From: Daucus carota subsp. sativus
Taxonomy: Eukaryota > Streptophyta > Magnoliopsida > Apiales > Apiaceae
Assembly: GCF_001625215.2 (NCBI RefSeq)
Contig: NC_030381.2
Coordinates: 55,105,214-55,169,213, forward strand
Reading direction: 5' to 3'
Length of the DNA: 64,000 bases
Part shown: positions 35,572 through 46,857 of the stretch, one piece after another
How the letters are laid out: every line of letters begins with the position of its first letter
How positions within the stretch are numbered: the first letter of the stretch is position 1
Notes under the pieces: generated by a model
The model's database searches: none
Told to the model about the DNA's origin: nothing
The model's input: only the letters and a program-made list of their open reading frames with translations
Position numbers and translations under genes: made by a program

Positions 35572-36118
35572 CTAAAGGTTTGCTGTAATCTATATCCCAA
35601 TCTGTAGGTCTTGAATATTCAGTAATAATATATATAGTAATATCTGCTATCATATAATTCTATATTTGCAGATTGGAGAGGCATGAACATTTTGGCATGC
35701 AAGTTGATGGGACAAGCAGGATTCAGATGCACTGGAATCAACCACTACTTCAGCTGTTTAATTTGCATCTTTTCTAAGTTACTCTGCACATATTCTAAGT
35801 TCCATATACAAGTTCTGTAATGTTTAGTTATTCTGCACAAACTCTAAGTTAGTTTCAACCACTGGGGTGTAAGCAGCCAAGTTAATAAACCAGCAGTTTC
35901 TGCAGCTTTCACAACGTTGCTTCATATTATTTTCCCCCTTATTAGATGAGCAATATATTTGTGGAATGGATGTACCTGAATTTGGTATCCGAAGCTTAGT
36001 TATAGAAATTGTAGATCAGCTAGTTTGCAACTTAGTGAGAATGCTTTCCATTGGACTTGATTTACTCGTAGAGAAGCAGCACGCAATGTTAAGGAAGGCC
36101 TGATACATAATGTATTCG
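35572..36118. repeat. RLP1 3' flank with a fragment of PUX intron 9
   Basis: 35640-35920 is shared with the 3' flanks of RLP2 (46960-47180) and RLP3 (60600-60720), including GGAGAGGCATGAAC, TTTTGGCATGCAAG and CTTCAGCTGTTT. Then 35945-36118 matches PUX intron 9 (31100-31275): TTAGATGAGCAA, CTTTCCATTGGACTTGATTT, CCTGATACATAATGTATT. This is a leftover of an older duplication that included the 3' part of the PUX gene. Confidence 0.7.
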
Positions 36119-37262
36119 AGGAAGTTTTGGATTTCTTTTTATTGAGAGTTTTTGCAAAACGTGGTTAAGAAATTTGAGTTTTAAAATTAGCTGTAAAAAG
36201 TAATAGGTCAATTGTATTAGATATTTCATGCATTTGAGTTTTAAAATTAGCTGTAAAAAATAATGGGTCAACGGCAACAGAAATGAATTGGTTTGGTTTC
36301 ACCCGTAAGAGTTCTGCACTTCACACTCTAAATTCCAGAATTAATAAATTCAAGTCATCTTTTATGTCTTAGAGCATCTCCAACCATACAAATTTCTTAA
36401 CTAAAAAATGAGGCATTACAAATATAGAAAATTAGTCAACTTGTTGAAAAAATCATAAAACCTGTAGTCTATAATTTTAGCCAACCTCTTACTATATTTG
36501 TCGAATCTTTACAGATCTACAAATTTCTTACACGTTATTTATTACCATATTAAACTGATATATTCTATTTTAACAAACTAAAATATCATTGAAGTACAAT
36601 GTCTTACAACTTCTGTATATAATGTCTTACAAGTTCAATTTAACCAACGATTATAGCCTACGATGTTGCAATGCTCTTAAGCCACTCTTTATTATTTTTG
36701 ATTCCATAATAAATAAGTTTAAACTTTAAACTTTTTATATTTAATAAATTTATATAATTAATAATAATTTAATTATTATTTTTTTATTTGTATTAAGTTT
36801 AATTTATAGATACCTTTATATCAAAAATACTAAAATCAATCAAAATTTTAATATTTTGATTCAGTAACTGGAATATAAATATATCTAACTTTTGAAATGA
36901 TAAATAAATAGTTTATGATTAATAAAAAACTAGTAAGTAACTTGCACGATTTCTCTTATTTACAGTAATAAATCTCTTATTAGCACTTTCAACTAAATAT
37001 TTCTCCCAAACACTTATAATTTATGTCCAATTTTCATATTATTTCCTTTAGAAAGACTGTTGTATTATTTTTAATTTTAGTAATTAGATTATTTTTATAT
37101 ATATAAATTCCAAATTTAAAAAACTTAATATTTTTGTCACGCTGCTTCTTATAATTTGTAATACAAATTATTTCTAGATAAAATTAATATATTAATAAAA
37201 ATAGTGTAAACTCCATATAATACATTGAAATTAAATAAATATGCTCTGTACTTTTTTTTCAC
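36119..37262. other. AT-rich spacer ending in an RLP-promoter-like stretch
   Basis: A small duplication (GAGTTTTAAAATTAGCTGTA at about 36174 and 36236) is visible near the left end. From about 36960 to 37200 the order of words (TCTTATTTA, AATAAATCTCTTA, TCAACTAA, ACTTATAAT, ATGTCCAATTT, GAAAGA.TGTTG) parallels the RLP1 promoter at 32400-32560. No intact gene. Confidence 0.6.
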
Positions 37263-37715
37263 ATGCAAAAAACTGCACTGTTTCGGTTTAAGCAAAGCGT
37301 GATAATCAGGACTCCTAGCTGGAATGGCGAGTATTATTCCTACGAAGAAGATGATGTTCATGATATCCCTTCACCCCCAAAGACAAAGAATTGGAGCATG
37401 AATTCTGATTACTGCATGTGGGATGGAGTTAGCTGCGACGAGAATACAGGGGACCTAAGGGGACTGGATTTAAGCTGCAGTCATCTGGTGCATTGGAATG
37501 AAATTATAGAACTTCTTCAGAGCCTGATGCTCTCGAGGATGCACTAATGAACAAGCCTAATGATGATCATGAGTCATAACTCCGTCCTTGAATAAAGTAT
37601 CATGAAACATATTTTGTATTACATTTTGTATTATTGGAAACTTGATTTGAAACCAAAATAGTTTGGTGGAATCATTGCCAGGGTATTGGGTCCGAAGATC
37701 GAGGATGGAGAATAA
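37263..37715 (+). pseudogene. RLP pseudogene, internally deleted
   Basis: 37263-37480 encodes the N-terminal part of the receptor family: LFRFKQS, then KTKNWSMNSDYCMWDGVSCD, then GLDLSCSHL. It has lost the signal peptide. At about 37487 the frame jumps into sequence (GTGCATTGGAATGAAA...CAGAGCCTGATGCTCTC) that elsewhere lies in the 3' flank of RLP3 (61410-61480). Further on, 37640-37715 matches the RLP C-terminal end (AACCAAAATAGTTTGGTGGA against KPKWFAG), with a stop in place of Trp. All the LRRs are gone. Confidence 0.85.
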
Positions 37716-37800
37716 ATTGATTTTGTTCAAATATTTAACACAAGCCCATCATCATTATCCAACACAAGCCCGGTCCAGTGTAGAGTTCTGGCAACTCCAT

Positions 37801-37875
37801 TGTTGAACACTTCTGTTGAAGTTGGCCTGTCTGGCAGACAAGAGGCCCTGTTTTAGAGGTGATATATGCGCACAG
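37801..37875 (+). pseudogene. Fragment of PUX last exon
   Basis: GTTGGCCTGTCTGGCAGACA then AGAGGCCCTGTTTTAGAGG matches PUX exon 10 (31386-31430), the part encoding [13 protein letters not shown]. It has substitutions and a premature stop (TTTTAG). With the intron-9 piece at 35945-36118 it shows that a second PUX 3' end once stood here. Confidence 0.75.
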
Positions 37876-37887
37876 GTCAAAAATATA

Positions 37888-38168
37888 CTCCCTCCGTCCC
37901 ACCAGATTCTTTACAGTTTCCTTATTTGGTCGTCCCACCCATTTCTTTACATTACAAAACTTTCTTAAAATAGTTAATGGGTCCCAACACTTTTCCACTT
38001 TTTCTCCCTTTTCACACTACTTTTACTCCACTATCTCTTTATTATATATTAAAAATCAGTGGGTCCCACCACTTCACCCACTTTTCTTTCTTTTTCCCAC
38101 TACTTTATACATATTTCTTAACCTCCGTGTCCAAACCCAATGTAAAGAATTGGGTGGGACGGAGGGAG
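37888..38168. mobile_element. Stowaway MITE
   Basis: Left end CTCCCTCCGTCCCACC and right end GGGTGGGACGGAGGGAG form a near-perfect terminal inverted repeat. TA flanks both sides (37886-37887 and 38169-38170), and the length is 281 bp. Open frames across it (for example at 37859-38185) are not genes. Its interior is related to the element at 55664-55962. Confidence 0.95.
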
Positions 38169-41100
38169 TATATTTCTTCCAATAGATTACATCTCTTTTC
38201 TTCAAAATTTATTGTAGTTTCAAAATGTAGCATTTGAGAACTCATTCTCTTCACTTCTTAAATACTTGGTCTTGGTCAATACAAACACGATTAAGACCGG
38301 TGTCAATATCACTCATTATTTTTCCACTCCTTTGAATGGCATTCTACAATCCACATATCAGTACTCAGACTTTCACCAGTGAACCATTAATGCATAGATA
38401 ATTGAAGAAAGAAACTTCAACATATTTGCATATCTTTATCCATCTTTTTTTTCTAGTCATCAACAGGCACAAGCTGTTAATTTTTATATGTTCTTAATTG
38501 GTATAAGCATTTAAGGTGCGTGTTGATATTTCTCACTAATCTTCTTCTGCTCTAAGTGACATATTATTACAATCCACAAATTAGTAGACAGACTAATATG
38601 GTTAGTTGAGACCATCAATCTGGAGAACATACTAATACATGTGTAGTAATCTGATCATCATTTATTTGATTACAATAGAAATTCGGCTTTGTTTAGTTCC
38701 ATCCTCGGGCTCTTCATTTCTAAACATATTTGCTGATACTTTTTATTGTACAATTTAGAATATTCCATAAAATTTTAAATTCGGTGCTAGATGATTTTAT
38801 GTCCTGTTTTCATTCCATTCATGAACTAATGAAAATTTTGAAATTGGGTCATATTAGGCAGTGATGCCACCTTTCTGGACCTGCATTTCATGGCCACAAA
38901 CTCCTATTGTGCCAAAAAATTCCAGCTGTTTGGTGAGATTTTTCTACGTGCTCTTTTGTTCGGACTTGTTTGCTGAATCCCACAATAGACAATATTGATG
39001 TTAACAACTCTTGCGTCAGTTACTAGACTTGTCAGTAGCCCATTCTTTACGGCAGACGTGGAATTTACTTGAAGAAATGAAGGTGTAAGAAAGTTGAGAA
39101 CATTTTGTTGATTATTTCCTTCCCCAGAAACTGCACTCCAGCATCAAAGTACCTTTCAAAGACTCCAGCATCATTTCTTGATTATCAAAGTCTTCGTCTT
39201 TGTCATCTCCTGCTCTGAAAGTGCTTCTATTGCAGACCACATATTAGTAGACAGACTACTAAAATTCATCTAAAATGACCTCTCTGCGTGGACTCTTTTG
39301 AACAATCAGGGTTGGACATGATTCTACACGCATCAGAGAAAAACTATCAGCTGGCTAAAAACCTCTCTGCATCAACTCTATTGAGAAAAGAAACTATGGC
39401 TCATACAGTTTAAGTTGATACCAAATCGTAAATGAGAATACTTGCAGTTTTAAATTACTGCACGCTATTTTTTCAACGAAAATATGTGCAGTTTTAACAT
39501 AGTCTAATTATTTTCTTGATGACGGCTCTGCAAATTGTGATAGTTGAAAATCTTTTTATCGTCTTTGACAAGCATCAAGGAAATGCAGGAAGGTTATTTA
39601 TCAGCTGATTAATCTCTTTCTTTGTCTCTGAAAATCCTTACATTAGATCTGTTGAGAGTCTTTACTGGGGATAATCTTCTGTCACTGGATCTGTTGAGGT
39701 AACTTTGGGATAAAGTACTGTCTCTATTACATGGAAGTTTGAACTGTTTCATATTTTTTAGACAACTAAATGCACTTACAAACTCGACTTGTGTTTGAAA
39801 AGGTTCAGACACTCGAACCTTGAAAAGAACGAGAGAGATATTATTGGATCAAGAGATCTTTAGTCAGGTCTAGTGCTTTCTTAAATTAATTTCCTAAAGT
39901 TTCAGTTAAGATGTGAACCAAAGCTCTTGGTGGTGGTTCTCATTGCTCTCTTTGTTCCAAATTAAACTTAAAAATTGTTGTGTGATCCCAAGTTGCGGGT
40001 TTACTGATGAGAATAATAAATATTCAACTGATGATACCGAAGCAGCAGCATACTGCAATTTCTTGTAATAATCAAAAGTGCGAGTACTTATAAAGAAACT
40101 TATACCTATAAAGCTGTAGAAACCAATGGTAAGCATAACTGCATATAAGATACAAAACTAAATTTAATACAAGACTTGTTCTAAGCATTGGAAAATATAA
40201 TTCATCCTGGTCTTCATCTTCTACTGCTCCAAATATGCTTTTATTGCAGCCAATGTATTAGTGAAAAGAATTAAATTTAAATTAATTGTAGACCGCAAAT
40301 ATAAGATTAGGAGAGTTTCTACAACCCACAAATTAGTAGACAGACTAATATGGTTAGTTGAGACCATCAATCCGGAGAAACTGTTTCTACAATGACCCAT
40401 CTGTATGAATTACTGAAGAAAGAAACTTATACCTACAATGTAAAGGAAATGGTCACGAGTATATTGCATTTTTAATCCAAATTGTATATGATTCTATCTG
40501 TGCTACTGATAGTAAATAATAAATCTACCACGGGCCTTGTAGTTAATCAAGGTATTTAACTCTACCTTTCTACATTGTTGAATAGTTTGAATAAAATAAT
40601 TGTAATAAAATTTTTTCTGGTGCTGTGTGAGTTTATCAAAGCTAATCTCGGTGAGAAATTAACTAAAGCCCTTGGAATTAGTAAATAAAAACTCTGGGGA
40701 GTGAAATTAAAAGTCTGAGTACAAGGCAATGAGCAGGAAACAGCATAAGGAGTTTACAACTTGAAGTTTCTATTCTCCTCCGGTCTTTTTGTGAAAATCA
40801 AGTGGCCATTGATACAGTTAAAAATGGCAGGACTACACATAATAAATCACACAGTCGCTTTATGAGAGAGGAAAAATGTCAGGACTGCAATGCATTTCTA
40901 GCCCATTTTGTACAGCAGCTCAAACGTTTAAAAAACTTCATTAATTATTTTCTTTTATTGAAACCCACACTCATCCATCAAAGTAGCTCTCAAAGACTAA
41001 TTTCCATCACCTTTTGATTCTCAAAGTCTTCTTCTTCGTCTTCTACTGCTCCAAAAGTTCTTACATTGCACGCCACATATTAGTAGACATATACTTGATC

Positions 41101-41944
41101 TTGATGTACAATGTTATGTTATGATGCTAATAACCCTCTGCAGGGGTTATTAAAGAAAGCAACTTATAGTTTAAGTTGCTGAACATTTGTGTGTGCCAAA
41201 TTTAATTTCACACATCATTACTAGATTTACACATGGTATTAGACATCAGTACTAGTATAAGATGTTAATCAAGTTTTTGAATTTCTTTTATTTCAGATAA
41301 CAAGTTTAATTTTTTTTTTGTGGAATTAATTATTTATATCACGCATTTGAGCTTTAAAATTAGCTCTAAATAAAAGTTGATTTTCGCTCAAAGAAACAAT
41401 GATGTATAAGAAGATTTTCAGAACTGAATTATTTCTTTCATTTTTACAAGTTCCATTCAAGAACCGAAAGTAGCTCACAAAGACTCACTACATCATCTTT
41501 CAATTCTCATAGTCTTGGTCTTTGTCTTCTGCTGCTCAAAAATTCTATTACAGCCCACATATCAGTATCATAAACCTAATTATGAATAGTATTTAACACT
41601 AAACACAATTGAAGATTTGTCTCACAGACTTACTTCCATCACCTTATGGTTCTCAAAGTCTTCGTCTTCTAATGCTCCAAAAGTTCTATTAGTGCAGGCC
41701 ACATATTAGTAAACAGACTACAATTCATCCAAAATGACCCCTCGTATTGGACACTTTGAACACCTCTGTCTGTATATGCATTGGAGAAGAATTATCAGCT
41801 AGTTAAAATAAGGGAAATTCTTCATGGTACACTCATAAAATTGGCTTTTCTCAATGGTACCATCCCATTTTTGACTGGTACCAGTGGTACCCTCGTACTT
41901 TGAATCTACTCTCTATGGTACACTCGTGTACTTTTGATCTAAAA
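38169..41944. repeat. Spacer of degenerate repeats between RLP pseudogene and RLP2
   Basis: No gene is seen. A recurring motif combines CTCAAAGTCTTCGTCTTCTA, CTGCTCCAAAAGTTCTATTG and CAGCCCACATATTAGTAGAC in that order. Copies lie near 38550, 39190, 40210-40390, 41020-41090, 41510-41575 and 41650-41730. The segment 40070-41830 is repeated almost unchanged at 50140-51850. A stretch at 38860-39180 recurs at 49220-49530 and 61890-62230. The stretch 39400-39460 matches the PUX 3' flank at 31585-31650. Confidence 0.75.
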
Positions 41945-43881
41945 TTGGATGTAAAAGTTGTTTAGAGACGGGTATTTTGTCTAAGTTTGTATTTAATCAT
42001 CAGGTATTTGGTCTTTTAGTCAGACTGTGGCTCATACAGTTTGAAGTTGATATCAAATCTTAGATGAGAATGTTTGCAGTTTTAAATTACTGAACATTGT
42101 TTCTTGAATTCGATATCGAATTTTAAACGAAAATATGTGCAGTTTTAATTTGAAAGTTATGCAAATTACATTAATAATATCATCTATTTTGAGTCTCTTG
42201 GTCTTCGGTCTTCTATTGCAGCATATCATATACTTCTCAAATGATTGAAAATGAACTCTCTCCAAAAGACAAGGGGGTCTATCGAAGTAGACCTGCAATT
42301 GATTTTACTTGAAGAAACAATAATACTCCAGTTCACTTCTTAAAGTTTTGGTCGTCTTTTATCTCTCAAAGTCTTGATCTTTGTCGTTTACATCTCAAAC
42401 AATTTTCCATCGTATTGAACACTTCACACAATTCCATCGTATTGAACACTTCACACAATTCCATGCTATCGTATCAAACACTTCACACAATTCCATAAAA
42501 TTGAAGATTTTTGACGAGATGTTTTAACTATGAGTTCTTCAAATTATTGCTTGTAAGGCCCGCGACATTTTAGAGAGTCACCAAAGCTTTGGCCTGTGGA
42601 TTAAGTTGATGAAATCTAATGCATCGGAATCAATGACAACACTATTTTAGGGGCTTGATGCTCTTAATATTATTCATTCCGCTCATAAATTTCAAGTGGA
42701 GAGTGGAGAAGAAAGAGCATCGTGATTGTCACGGTACCCTTACTTAAAATTTGTTCGATTAGGTTTTTTTACGTAGTTTGCGCTTGGTCATCTAGGTAGG
42801 CCTTCATTATATTAACCCACTCGCATGTCTTCAGCCACTCTTGTAATTTCATTAGGGCTGTCAAAAAAGTCCGAAAAATCCGATATCCGTCCGAAAAATC
42901 CGCATTCGTATCCGAGATAAAGCGGATATTATCCGTATCCGAGACAAAGCGGATATTATCCGCATCCGAATCCGACAATTCCGGATACGGATATAGGCAT
43001 ATTTGTATCCGATAATATCCGAATCCGAAATTAAATATATATATGATATTAAATATTATATATGTATATTATTAGTATTATTCAATAACTATATAATGTG
43101 TGTATTTATATATGTATACATAAAATAATATATTTATATAAATTTTGTATAATTTTAAAATATTATAGACATATAACATAATTTTATTTGAGTTTGATAT
43201 TCTAAAGATAACAAATTTATATTGAAAGATAAATAAGAATTAATTTTTGAATTAATATAAACTTTATTTAATGATTTTAATTTTTTTACTCAGTTTTTAA
43301 AAATTAAACTTTAATTTTTACTATTTTTTATGATTTTTTAGAAATTTTAATAAAAAAATAAAATTTCTGATTAAAAATCAGATTCGGATCCGGATATTAT
43401 CCGAATCTGGATAATATCCATCGGATCCGGATTCGGATATCATCCTTTAAAATATTTCGGATTCGGATCCGGATACGGATATGGATTTTCGGATTCGGAT
43501 CCGGATACAGGCAGATCCGTATCCGAATTATCCGTTTGACACCCCTAAATTTCATATTAAACAAATTTAAATTTCTTACATAAATTTGTAAAAATAATAA
43601 ATTTTTTCTTATTTATGATATTAATAAATCTCTTACTCTCTTATTACTGTATTCAACTAATTATTTTTTCCTAACAGTTATAAATGTATCACATCAGTTA
43701 TGAAATTTAAAACAAATATGTCCAATTTTTTCGAGAAAGATGGTTGTATAATTTTTAATTTAAAATTTTAATTATTTTTATTTTCAATATAATTTACAAC
43801 TAAATTTTTTTTATTATAATTTCACTGCTTCATATTTGTAATAAAATTAAATATATCATAAATACACTTTTTTCTATATAT
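41945..43881. repeat. Duplicated upstream unit, copy 2 (RLP2 promoter)
   Basis: Parallel to 31512-32679. It differs by small indels (an extra ATCGTATTGAACACTTCACA unit near 42430) and by the hAT insertion at 42853-43547. It supplies the promoter of RLP2, with TATATATA at 43875-43882. Confidence 0.88.
42853..43547. mobile_element. hAT MITE with subterminal CCGGATA repeats, inserted in RLP2 promoter
   Basis: Left end TAGGGCTGTCAAA and right end TTTGACACCCCTA are inverted repeats. A perfect 8-bp target duplication AATTTCAT flanks the element (42845-42852 and 43548-43555). Both ends are packed with short units of ATCCGGATACGGATATC type, and the centre is very AT-rich. The paralogous RLP1 promoter at about 32346 lacks the element and has a single copy of the site. 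The minus frame reading SDTDNIRF units is only these repeats. Confidence 0.93.
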
Positions 43882-43941
43882 ATGCTAACCTCTAGAGATG
43901 TTAAAGATCATCCCAAACAAAATTTGAAAGCGAAAATGAAA

Positions 43942-46857
43942 ATGAAAAATTCCGTACTCTGTTTTTTCACCATCAGTGTGATGCTCATCTTCTTGCAGTT
44001 GCAGCACCACCTGGTGGCTTCTTCATTGAGCCCCAGCTTGCAGAAACTTGCGTTGTTCGACTTTAAACAAACCTTTTCAATCAGTAATGATCCTAATAGC
44101 TGGATATGCTCCTATTATTCCGTCGAAGACGAAGAGTTTTACGAAATTCCTTCTCGGCCAAAGACAAAGAATTGGAGCATGAGTTCTGATCACTGCACAT
44201 GGGATGGAGTTAGCTGCGACGACAAGACAGGGGATGTTATCGGACTGGATTTAACTTGCAGTCAGCTGCAAGGAGCCATTCTTCCTAACAACACTCTCTT
44301 CCAGCTCTCTCATCTCCGCTTCCTCAATCTTTCTCAAAACGACTTTTCCCATTCCAACCAGTTCCCTCAGGAATTTGGTTTCTTTGCAAAAGGTTTGAAG
44401 CATCTCAACCTCTCTTATACTGGATTATCAGGGAGAGTTCCCTTGGGAATCTCTCATTTGCAGAAACTGGTCTCACTTGATCTCAGTTACAACTCTGAAG
44501 CTGAACTTAAAGAAGAAGTGTTTAAATCAATGTTGCAGAATTTAACTCATCTCAGAGTGCTTAATCTTAATTACGCTAACATCTCCTCTGTTTTGCCCGT
44601 GAATATCTCTGCTTCTTTAAGAGTTCTTCAATTGTGGGGTACTGGTATAGACGGAGTAGTACCCCAAGAGGTTTTCCACCTTCCCAACTTGGAATCACTT
44701 GATTTATCAAGTAATTACGACCTGAGAGCTACATTACCCAAAGTTAAGTGGGGAAGTAATGCTACTCTCCAACACCTTGTTCTTAAATACATCAACATAG
44801 ATGGAGGTATACCTGATTCAATAGGCTTTTTGGAGTCGTTGGGCAGTTTGGATCTGAGCCGTTGTAATTTGTCTGGGCCGATTCCAAGATCCATCGGGCA
44901 CCTCATTCAACTTACTACATTGGTCCTCTCTGAAAATAATCTCAATGGCCCAATTCTAACTTTTCTTACAGACCTTAAAGACTTGAGATATATCTCCCTT
45001 GAGCGTAACAATTTTACGGGTTCGTTTCCCTCTTTTCTTGCCCACTCCAGTAAACTAGTTGTGATGTATCTTGATAGTAATAGCTTTACTGGATCCCTAC
45101 CCAGTTGGTTGTTTCACCCTCCATCGTTAGAGACCTTGTATCTGCATAATAACGCATTCACGGGTCAACTACATGAATTTCATTCTTCTCACTCACGGCT
45201 GCAATCTTTTTGGTGTAACAACAATTTACTCTACGGATCCATTCCACATTCATTTTCTCAACTTGTGAATCTCACATCCCTAGATTTGTCATCAAACAAT
45301 TTCAGCGGGGTTTTGGATTTGGAAATGTTTTCAGGCCTCAAATTTCTAAGAAGTCTTGATCTTTCTCATAACAGTCTGTCAGTGAGAAGTACAATCATGT
45401 CTACTCTCCCTCCTAAACTTAACCACTTGGGCTTGTCATCTTGCAACATGAAAGAGTTTCCTCACTTTTCAAGAGATGCAAACATCTCCATGGATTTTAT
45501 AGACCTATCAAACAATAAAATTGAAGGGGAAATTCCACACTGGATTGGGTCGCTGGGGAGGTACTCTGACACTTACAGCTCCTATCTGAATCTTTCTCAC
45601 AACAAACTAATAGGCGGTCTTGAGCAACTGCCTTGGGGTTATATTACTTATCTTGATCTCCAATACAATAAGCTGGATGGATCGTTGCCCACCTTGATGT
45701 GTAGTTCCACCTCTCTTCATATTCTAAATCTGTCTCACAACAAATTGAGTGGTGTACTACCCAGTTGTCCTCCACATAGGAATATTCTTTCAGTGTTGGA
45801 TCTGCGGAGGAATAAAATTCAAGGAAACATTCCAGCAACCTTGTCAAATTTCTATAATCTGGAAACCATTAATTTGAATGGAAACCAATTAGAAGGAGGC
45901 ATTCCTTCTTCTTTTGCTGAATTTGATTCATTAGCCGTTCTTGATCTTGGAAATAATCAGATAAATGATACATTCCCCCGGTGTTTGGAAGCTCTTCCAA
46001 ATCTCCAAGTTCTTGTTCTCAAATCAAACAAGTTTTATGGTCTTATAAACACGAGTTCTCAGGTTGTACACCCATTTCCTAGCTTGAGAATCATTGATCT
46101 TTCGTACAACAAGTTTTCAGGTGCACTGCCAGAAAAATATTTCAGAAACTTCAAGGCTATGATGAATGGTGAAGTGAATAAGGTAAATCGTAGTTATATG
46201 GAGCAGGAGGATTATTACAGGGATTCCACAGCTCTAGTGATTAAAGGCATGGAGATTGATTTAGAAAGAATTTTGACTGTGTTCACAACTATTGATGTAT
46301 CAAAGAACAATTTTGATGGGGAGATAGCTGAATACTTTGGAAATCTTGTATCACTCAGATTTCTTAATCTTTCTCACAATTATCTCACAGGCCACATACC
46401 ACGCTCGATTGGAAAATTGACTGTGCTGGAGTCACTAGACCTCTCATCCAACCAACTTAAAGGAGAAATTCCTCCGCAGCTCACTAGTGTATATTCACTT
46501 GCAGTTCTCAATCTGTCTTGCAACCAACTTAGAGGACGTATTCCAGAAGGGTGGCAATTCGATACGTTTGAAAACAGCAGCTACGCTGGTAACTTTGGGC
46601 TGTGCGGACATCCCTTGTCGAAAAAGTGTGAATCTTATGTTAAAACACAAGAAGAAGACGAAGAAGATGAGGATGAATGTCACTTTTTCAGTGGTTTTAC
46701 TTGGGAAGCGGTGGTGATTGGATATGGGTGTGGAGTGGTGCCTGCATTTATTATTGGGTACCTGATGTTGCTGGCACAGAAACCAAAATGGTTTGCTGGA
46801 ATCATTGGCAGGGAATTGGGCCTGAAGATGAGGAGGATGGAGATTAGAATGCGATAA
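43942..46857 (+). CDS. LRR receptor-like protein 2 (Cf-9/RLP12 type), one extra LRR
   Basis: Intronless, 971 aa from the ATG at 43942 (frame open from 43882; start chosen by homology with the third gene). Same architecture as RLP1: signal peptide, LRRNT CTWDGVSCD, LRR array, island NRSYMEQEDYYRDSTALVIK, terminal LRRs, cap GNFGLCGHPLSKKC, acidic stretch, one membrane span, basic tail. Compared with the other two it carries an additional repeat of about 24 residues, SFPSFLAHSSKLVVMYLDSN then SFTGSLPSWLF, at about 45021-45110. Up to roughly 46545 it follows RLP1 closely. From there (EGWQFDTFENSSYAGNFGLCG) it follows RLP3, so it looks recombinant. It is presumably a cell-surface receptor lacking its own kinase; the ligand is unknown. 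Confidence 0.92.
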   Translation: MKNSVLCFFTISVMLIFLQLQHHLVASSLSPSLQKLALFDFKQTFSISNDPNSWICSYYSVEDEEFYEIPSRPKTKNWSMSSDHCTWDGVSCDDKTGDVIGLDLTCSQLQGAILPNNTLFQLSHLRFLNLSQNDFSHSNQFPQEFGFFAKGLKHLNLSYTGLSGRVPLGISHLQKLVSLDLSYNSEAELKEEVFKSMLQNLTHLRVLNLNYANISSVLPVNISASLRVLQLWGTGIDGVVPQEVFHLPNLESLDLSSNYDLRATLPKVKWGSNATLQHLVLKYINIDGGIPDSIGFLESLGSLDLSRCNLSGPIPRSIGHLIQLTTLVLSENNLNGPILTFLTDLKDLRYISLERNNFTGSFPSFLAHSSKLVVMYLDSNSFTGSLPSWLFHPPSLETLYLHNNAFTGQLHEFHSSHSRLQSFWCNNNLLYGSIPHSFSQLVNLTSLDLSSNNFSGVLDLEMFSGLKFLRSLDLSHNSLSVRSTIMSTLPPKLNHLGLSSCNMKEFPHFSRDANISMDFIDLSNNKIEGEIPHWIGSLGRYSDTYSSYLNLSHNKLIGGLEQLPWGYITYLDLQYNKLDGSLPTLMCSSTSLHILNLSHNKLSGVLPSCPPHRNILSVLDLRRNKIQGNIPATLSNFYNLETINLNGNQLEGGIPSSFAEFDSLAVLDLGNNQINDTFPRCLEALPNLQVLVLKSNKFYGLINTSSQVVHPFPSLRIIDLSYNKFSGALPEKYFRNFKAMMNGEVNKVNRSYMEQEDYYRDSTALVIKGMEIDLERILTVFTTIDVSKNNFDGEIAEYFGNLVSLRFLNLSHNYLTGHIPRSIGKLTVLESLDLSSNQLKGEIPPQLTSVYSLAVLNLSCNQLRGRIPEGWQFDTFENSSYAGNFGLCGHPLSKKCESYVKTQEEDEEDEDECHFFSGFTWEAVVIGYGCGVVPAFIIGYLMLLAQKPKWFAGIIGRELGLKMRRMEIRMR

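Noticed and set aside
37859..38237. Overlapping plus-strand frames of 86-108 residues
   Set aside because: They lie on a Stowaway MITE with defined ends at 37888 and 38168.
38500..41830. Possible CRISPR-like or regularly spaced repeat array in the receptor spacers
   Set aside because: Spacing is irregular, units are diverged, and the DNA is plant nuclear.
42769..42978. Frame reading SDTDNIRF repeats, suggestive of a repeat protein
   Set aside because: It lies across the CCGGATA subterminal repeat of the hAT element at 42853-43547.
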